A stretch of 64,000 nucleotides of DNA from the NCBI GenBank assembly GCA_037074615.1, contig CM073522.1, positions 28,022,962-28,086,961 of the forward strand. Direction: 5' to 3'. The notes below the pieces were generated by a model. That model did not search any database. It was not told the DNA's origin and worked only from the letters and a program-made list of their open reading frames with translations. How positions within the stretch are numbered: position 1 is the stretch's first letter; the number at the start of each line of letters is the position of its first letter. This DNA comes from Leucaena leucocephala (lineage: Eukaryota > Streptophyta > Magnoliopsida > Fabales > Fabaceae). Positions 57,201 to 64,000 of this stretch are shown piece after piece. The position numbers and the translations under genes are program-made.

Positions 57201-59659
57201 TGTGAAGAGGGAACAATTTTGAGGATGAAAAAACAAAATCTGTAGCTAGTGGTTCCTATATTCAAGGGAGTGTGATTAGCATACACACACAACTGAACAT
57301 TCGATCAGTTTTTCAAGCTCTCTCCCAAAAAGATTCTCTCTTCAGTTTTCTACTCTCTTCTTCTGCATGGTGCATTTATTGTATATCAGAATCTGAGTCC
57401 CAGCAATGATTCTGGTACACGTGGGCTAAAATACAAAGGCTGAAGTTAAGGTACATAACCATATCTAACAGTTAGGGAAGTCTTCAATTTAGGAGATCTA
57501 AGAATAAGAGGGAACAAATGTTTAGTATTACCATTAAGATAAATCCATAATATTTTTTTTCGCCTGTCTTTGGATCTTTTGAAATGCAGTAAACGTCAAA
57601 CATGCATATCATGTTTAGTATTGATCATTATACTCTTAATACAAATAATTTATACTCATTTAATTATAACTAATATAAAAATTTGTTGATTAATTTGTAT
57701 AAATTAAAAAATATATAATATAAATTTATCTTAATGGGTTGAATTTAGTCATAATTATTAATTTATTTTACTTTTTTAATTTATCTAAAAAAATTAATTA
57801 GCTCTTCAATATATAATGCTGTAGATTTGATATTTTTGGCTAAATTATTACTCACTCCGTTAATAAATGGGAGCATCAGTCCGAATAAAGCAGCATCACA
57901 GTGAATGTAGAATCGATCTTGTGTGAAGCCACAGTCCACAAGTATTTGTAGTACAACATCAAGGTCATCAATACCTCCTTTTATGGTTGTACCTAAAAGA
58001 TGGAAACAATAATCATAGTTGTACCTAAAAAACAATGTCAAGTAGTAAAAATTCAATCTAAACTAACTAAATTAGATCTAGACAGCGTGAAGTGGTGACG
58101 AGTTCGTAGAGCTCATCAATTTGCTTAGGACTCAAACTTGTTCCCTTTAGATTTGGCATTGAATTTCAATGCTCATCACCATAAACCATCCATATCAGGT
58201 CTAGATTAGATTTAGATAGTCCAAATTTAAGTTTCCTTTTTATTTTTTTAAATATTATTTCAATGGGTATAGAATCTAAAATAAAGATAATCTTTTAACT
58301 ATAAATTTTTCTAAAAAATTATATTATTAATTAGAAATCATTAGTAAAAAATTTTAAATCTGAACCGTTTAAATTGTATTTGAACAGTGTAGGTCTCCTC
58401 ACAGTGATGAGCACCTTCCCTATGATGAGTATCAAAACCGGTTCTATACATAGACTGATAGAGAAAGAGAGTACCCAGGTTTAGGTTGATGATGGCTGGT
58501 AGGTCCTTGTGAGAAAGAAGTGAAGCCTTTAGTTCATCATAGTCAATCTCACCAGAGAGCTTGGTCCCAACTACCACACACTTGACTCTAGCTATTCTTG
58601 CTATCTTGAACAATGAATAATGCGATTCTTTTGATGTATACAAAATTCCATCTGAATAAAGTTCCCTCCTGCGAGTTTACAATAATACAAAATTTTATAT
58701 ATATGTACTTCATTTTTCTTCTTTTGTATATGTCCGTTTTAAGAAGGAAATAGTGTATGTTTATAAGGTTAAGGTGTATCTAGCACTCTGAGATATTTTT
58801 TCAAATGCATTTAATACTCTAAAATATTTTATAGTGTATCTAATACGTTAAGTATTTTTTCAGAGCATCCAGCATCTCAAAGTATATTTTGGTGCATTTA
58901 GCACCCTAAAATAATTTTTTTATGTGTGTCCAACACATTCGAATATTTTTTAGTGCATCTAACACCAAGGTACAAGAAATATTTTAGGGTGTTGGACGTA
59001 CTTAAAAAATACTTGAGAAGGTTGAATGTACCACAATATTTTAGGATAGTGGATGTACATTAAGCCAAGTTTATAATATGCTTTAAAAAACCAGGTGCAG
59101 TAGTATAGTATACACTAACCCCACTAAGATTGCATAAAGATTTCCTTCTGTTCCACCATTTGTAACATATCCCCAGTACTCATTCTTCTCAATTTCCCAA
59201 AGATTAGCAAACCAATCTAATACACAAAGCTCAAAGTTAAATGAATTAAGCTTGTAGCTACTCCCTGTAAATGGATCACCGGCATTGTTTAAGCGAAGAC
59301 ATATCAACTTCATCACTTCTTCATAGTTTATGTCTTGATTAGTTGGATAGCCTGCATGCATATATAATAGTGAGGACCATTTATCAAGTATAGATATGAA
59401 CTGAGAATTAACCTCTTTATTTTGCAGAATGTAAATAGAAGTGAACTAAGTTCAAAGATTACGTACCGAGACAAATATCTTTTAGATGCTTTAGCGAGTC
59501 GACATAGCAAGCAATCACATTAGCCAACTTTTCATCAGCGTGAACGCCACTGAACTCAGAGATTGTAGGTTTGATAATTGAATGCCCATTGTCAGCAGGA
59601 GGAGCTTTCTGTTTCTGTTCTTCTTCTTCTATGATAGGCTTGCTGTTTGGGCTGGCCAT
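54235..59659 (-). CDS. SDC: Serine/histidine decarboxylase-like gene, copy 2 (five exons, apparently complete)
   Basis: PLP-dependent group II decarboxylase; family members in plants decarboxylate serine to ethanolamine for phosphatidylcholine/ethanolamine and choline synthesis. Exons: 59659-59467, 59351-59120, 58668-58475, 57992-57856, 54810-54235 (stop TAA), total 1332 nt, 443 aa, slightly shorter than usual for the family. All introns are GT/AG and phases agree. Motifs: NGGTEGNLYAILVG (cofactor-phosphate region), HCDAALFGLMLPF (HxDxA), VSGHKYLGSPIPCGV (PLP lysine), SRDTTISGSRGGH, C-terminus NNCACSFHTK. HCDA replaces the HCDG I would expect in plant serine decarboxylases. Start: inner ATG (MASPNSKP), because an outer ATG at 59722 runs into TAA after ten codons. 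Intron 4 is 3 kb with two transposons. No inactivating lesion found from the inner start. Confidence 0.88.
55390..55978. mobile_element. Mutator-like MITE 1 in decarboxylase intron 4
   Basis: About 590 bp with long terminal inverted repeats: the left end reads aggctaaatgtgtatctagc, the right end in reverse gggtaaaggtgaatctaata, both followed by 'accttaaactaattt' and 'caccctaaagtatttaa'. The interior includes 'gaattcatatgtgaagattg'. No open frame. Target duplication not clear. Confidence 0.72.
56288..56867. mobile_element. Mutator-like MITE 2 in decarboxylase intron 4
   Basis: Same family and orientation as MITE 1, about 310 bp further on. Left end gggtaaaagtgtattagaac; right end in reverse aaagtaaaggtgcatctaac. 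Flanking taatatata on both sides is a possible 9-bp target duplication, which with the long inverted repeats suggests a Mutator-like origin; the flank is AT-rich, so this is weak evidence. Confidence 0.7.
56868..57855. other. Right part of decarboxylase intron 4
   Basis: AT-rich intron sequence. 57240-57440 is GC-richer ('tctcttcagttttctactct') and looks like a fragment of a retroelement LTR, unpaired here. It ends at the donor of exon 4. Confidence 0.4.
58765..59070. mobile_element. Foldback/MITE-like element in intron 2 of copy 2
   Basis: Counterpart of the element at 420-730 in copy 1, at the same site relative to exons 2 and 3. Confidence 0.55.
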
Positions 59660-59689
59660 AAATGGCGAAACCTGAAATGCAGCAATTTC

Positions 59690-59722
59690 TTATGAAAGGA
59701 AAGGGAATATTTCATTCTCCAT
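59690..59722 (-). promoter_or_regulatory. Upstream short reading frame in the leader of copy 2
   Basis: ATG at 59722-59720 encodes MENEIFPFLS and then TAA (59692-59690), upstream of the inner ATG. In copy 1 the same ATG is in frame with the gene (tcc instead of taa) and would add 21 residues. In copy 2 it can only act as an upstream ORF. Confidence 0.6.
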
Positions 59723-59794
59723 TGTTAATTTCTCTATATCTGTGTTGTTTGTTTGTTTGAGATTCAGGATGGGTGTACCGTGATACTCAAGACC

Positions 59795-59804
59795 ATATAT
59801 ATAG
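59795..59804 (-). promoter_or_regulatory. TATA box of decarboxylase copy 2
   Basis: Alternating TATATATA about 140 bp upstream of the inner ATG, in the same context as in copy 1. Confidence 0.6.
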
Positions 59805-62800
59805 TGGTAAACCCGCCAACCAACAACTTATTTTATGAGGCTAAGTGCTCATACAAAAATATTTTATGGTGCTGTCACCTTAACAGTGTTTTGGGAGTTA
59901 ATGATGAGGGTAAGGTTGCCCCTTACAAAATAATAAAAGATAAAATTGCACCTAAAAAATATTACATAGGCGAAATTATGCTAAAAATTATTTTAGGGTG
60001 CTAAATATTTCTATAAAATACTTTAGAGTACTAGATATATCATAAACCAATTTTTTATCAATAATATAGTATACAATTTTATTAATATATATATAATTTT
60101 GCGATATTAATCTTCTTAGACCCACATATTTTTGTATATTATCTAAATTTGTTACAGAATTTTAAATAGAAAAGGAAGCCCAAAATTAATGTGAGTAGAT
60201 AAGGTATTACCTTTTTTTTATATATTTGTATATTTATATTTTGGATTAAAGTTGAATTTTGTTCTGAAAATCCTTATATAAATATTAATAGTTAACGTTA
60301 AGTATTTTTTATTTTAATATCACTCTAAAAATGTTAAAACAGGAGTAACACCTCTAACTGTTAAAAAATTAACAGTTAATGTTAAGTTTTTACCTATTAA
60401 AATTATTTTTTAAACAATATTGAACTCATAAACATTTTTATTTTAACATTATTTCTACGTGATAACTTTTAAGGTGAAATTAGACCTTAATCTTTATATA
60501 AATACTTATATAAATACGTATTTCAAATTCAACTTCATTACAAGCCTAATGGCCTATAAGGATAATCATGATTGTATTACCAAAAATAGATGTTTGGTTG
60601 CATTTTAGTTTGATAATTAATAGAGTTTTCCATTACCAAAATTTGGCAATCCTCATTCATACTCATATGAATACTCATTACCATTACCACTCTCATATGA
60701 ATACTCATTATCATTACCATTTATTGTATGTTTGAAAAATTTTCTAATAACACACCAAACGTATTGATAGCATTAAACATTATATTGCATTGTATTGCAG
60801 TCTCTAAAAATATTGGAAACCTATTTAGCAACAATTAGCTAAAAGTATATATATAAATTATAAAATTAGTTATTTTTAGAAAGTACTGACTCGAATTTAT
60901 ACACAGAATTTTCTAGAACGTAAATGAAGTTAAAAAATCATGAAAAATATTTCTTTAATATATTTATGATTATTATTAATCATTATTATGGTTTAAAATA
61001 TAAAATATCATAGAATCAGTTAATGTAATTATTATTTATTAATTGCCATTATGGACTAAAAATCTTTTAAAGATCAAAGTGCTTTATGATTATTATGGTT
61101 AAAAATTTAAAATATCATAGAATCAGTTAATGGAATTATTGATTAATTATCATCATGGGATTTAAAATCTTTCAAAGATCAAAATGAAATTTGATTAAAA
61201 TTATTGATTGCGACTTGTAACAAAATAATTGAAAATATTGAAACGGATCGACCCAAACTCATTTTTAATTTAATTTGATATTACAAGATTTTAAGAGTAT
61301 GGTTGATAATTTTTCAATGACATTTGATATGCCTTTTTCTCTGTAAGAATTTATTATCAACACAACATTTGGACTTGGATTTTCTCCAGTTCCCTTCCCA
61401 TCCACTTCCTCTCTTCTCATCTCAATTCTTTCAACGGTTAGATTGAAATATGAGCAGTCTAGATTTAATATTTCATAAAATATTTTTTTAAATTAATCTT
61501 TATTTATTATAATTTTTAACAGCAATATGAATTTATTTATTTATTTTTTAATAATTTACCATTTTTATTAATAATTTTATTAAATATTAAATCCCAACCG
61601 TTTAAATTTCAATCTAATGTGAATGGGAAGGAAAGTGGAGAGAATCCAAATCCCACAACATTCACCCTCCATATCATATAAACTGACCTTGTTCTATTTT
61701 TTACATCTTTTTGTCCTATACACTACTAGAAGTATAGAATTTAAGATTAAAATTTGGGATAGAAATTAGGAAAAATCTTTTTTCTACACACGAGAGAAAT
61801 GTTGTAGAAACCGCTTATCAACATAAAACTAAATATTTCTCTCATGTGTTGTTCAACCCCGTTTAGATATTTCTCTCGTGTCGAAGAGAGAAAAATATGA
61901 GCCCCTTTTAGTTCAACCCTATTATACGGCTAGTGGCCTATTTTAAGTTTGCTAATAGGGTTTATAGTGTAATGATGATTACCAAATTTTGGTAATGCCC
62001 ATTCATACTACCCCATAAGAATACTTACTACCCGTTATTGAATGCTTAAAAAAAATTACATTTAATTTGTCTTTAAGTCTCATTTGTTTTCTATTCTACC
62101 AATTGTTGCCACCACTATCATCATCACTTCCGTCCTCCATCGTCACCCCCGATAAATCTCAAAAGGAAAATTTTTCTTTTTTGATTGAGTGACATTATAG
62201 ACTTTTATTTGTTATTTTTGTTTGATTAAATATATGTTCCTAATTATGCATCAAACATATTAATAGCATTAAACATTATATTGCATTGTGTCGATAAAGA
62301 TATGAGAAATCTATTTAGCAACAATTAGCTAAAAGTATATATATAAAGATCTTAAAATTAGATATTTTTTTAGAAAGTATTGACTTGATTTATACACATA
62401 AAATTGTGTAGAACTCACATGAAGTTGAAATATCATGAAGCGTTTCTTTAGTATATTTATGATTATTATGAACTATAATTATAGTTAAAAAGTTAAAATA
62501 TCATAGAGTTAGTTAAATATGATCACTGATTAATTATCATCATGAGCTCAAAATCTTTTAAAAATTAAAGTGGTTTACGATTATTATAGTTAGAAATTTG
62601 AAATATCATATAATCAATTAATAGAATTATTGATTAATTATTATCATAGGGCTCAAAATATTTAAAAGATCAAAGTGAGATTTGATTGAGATTATTGATT
62701 AAGACTTGTAAATAAAGGAATTTAACATATTGAATCAGATCGACCTAAATTTATTTTTAATTGAATTGGATATTACAAAATTTTAAGAGTATAGTTAATG

Positions 62801-63735
62801 ATTCTCGTTTAACCCATTTATTAGTAAAGGGAAAGTAATGGCAATTTCCTCCTTAAAATGTTGTTGAAACCACCACTATTAAAGGAAAACGCCCTTTTAG
62901 ACCGAACTTGAGATGTAGATAAGACTGGTTAGAAAGTCCCACACTTTCTACATCAGATGTACAACTGATTTATAAAAATAATTTTCTAGACCAGTTGTTA
63001 TATTAGTCAGTCTAAAAGTGGACATTCGATTAAAAAAGTTGCCATCTTGTTAGACAGGCTATTGACATAACCATTCTATAAAGTGGGCATTTTTATTAAT
63101 ACATATGGTTTTTGTTTCTTAAAACTAATTCTGAACACCTGAAAAGCTAATGCAATATAAATTCAATAGCCAACCTAGATATTCCAATTGCAATTGATGA
63201 AATGCAATATAGGTTTAAAACATATATATTGAAATCAAACAACTCATCAATCTAACAACTATCATTTTGCAAGAAGACACTTACAAATCAGTTGTCTTCC
63301 CCAATTCCTTCCTCGGTCTTCATTACTAACAAACGTGTCTTCATTTTCACAATTGTTTTTGCTTGCTTGTTTTATCTTCGATACTTCCAAAGGAGTTATA
63401 TCATTCTTTAGGGTTGGATCTCGAGGACATAATTTAATCACTAGTGCCTATTAAAGTCTAAAGCCACAACCTTGTATTGGGTGCTAGTTTTACTAATCTT
63501 TAGCATTTTGATCCTTCTCATGTTAAAATGAAACATGGCTTTACCGTTCCTATTTTCAAAATTCAGTTAAACCATTATTAACAATAAAAACTGCACATGG
63601 TAAGATTTAATTAAAGATTTGGATCTAATGAATATAAATAATTTAATCTAAATTTTATGGGAAACCCATACAAAAAGCAGTGTTGAACTTTTTCTTGTCC
63701 CAAAAAGAAAGAACTTCTTCTTTTTCCAAATGCAG

Positions 63736-64000
63736 TAACCTTCTATAGATGAAATACAAAATATCAATATCAAAATTTTGATCAAATTTAGCCAAAGCTA
63801 TGCAATTTGCATATTCATTGGCTTCCCTATGTAAATATGATATAAAATAAGGCCTTGTGTGATTTCTTATTCTCAGAACAATGTTTTGTTTTATTAAAAA
63901 AAATCGTTTGATGATTAGTTTTTAGTTAAATGTTTTGTAAAATAAAAAATAGCAATGTGTTATAAAAATTAAAACAAAATAGAATAATTTTTACCTATTT
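63736..64000. other. Unique AT-rich sequence at the right edge
   Basis: Beyond the duplication boundary; nothing recognised. Confidence 0.4.

Larger units (their letters stand above)
58345..63735. repeat. Segmental duplication, right copy
   Basis: Counterpart of 1-4872, direct orientation, covering exon 3 to about 4 kb upstream of the gene. Differs by indels, the largest being about 600 bp (61432-62030) present only here. That segment includes a block with 'tatacactactagaag' related to 5880-5950 and a small inverted-repeat patch with 'tttctctcgtgtcgaagaga' (about 61870). No gene seen in the upstream part (60050-63735). Confidence 0.85.

Overview
This looks like about 64 kb of nuclear DNA from a flowering plant, most likely a eudicot. 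It is AT-rich and gene-poor. The gene remnants have introns with plant-like GT/AG junctions. The identifiable genes are plant ones: serine-decarboxylase-like, ABCC transporter, NAD(H) glutamate dehydrogenase, PDX1.2 and a TMEM135-like protein. The rest is CACTA and LTR elements, SINEs, MITEs, a satellite array and an endogenous pararetrovirus. The species cannot be determined from the sequence alone.

Only one gene looks complete: the second copy of a PLP-dependent serine/histidine decarboxylase-like gene (five exons, minus strand, 54.2-59.7 kb). A first copy, in the same orientation and cut by the left edge, lies at 1-1.3 kb. The two copies and about 3.5 kb of their upstream DNA are a direct segmental duplication (1-4.87 kb and 58.35-63.73 kb). 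The upstream part is itself made of nested tandem duplications and holds a fossil of a third copy of exon 1 (5.4 kb).

Between the two copies lies a gene graveyard. From left to right: unassigned AT-rich DNA with SINEs (7-19 kb); an ABCC-type transporter pseudogene with several stops and frameshifts, a deleted second Walker A and a CACTA-like element replacing its 5' part (19.4-27.4 kb); an array of about 18 monomers of a roughly 317-bp satellite (28.5-38.3 kb) interrupted by a defective endogenous caulimovirid (29.5-33.5 kb); a truncated glutamate dehydrogenase pseudogene (38.6-39.1 kb); AT-rich DNA with two more SINEs; the first exon and a broken second exon of a TMEM135/Tim17-family-like gene (44.2-45.1 kb); a well-bounded CACTA element (47.0-49.3 kb); and a small LTR retrotransposon (50.1-52.8 kb).

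That LTR element is the most interesting object. It has two LTRs, a tRNA-iMet-type primer site and a 5-bp target duplication. Instead of gag-pol it carries a PDX1.2-like (pyridoxal-phosphate synthase pseudoenzyme) sequence, now a pseudogene. I found no operons, CRISPR arrays or complete non-coding RNA genes.
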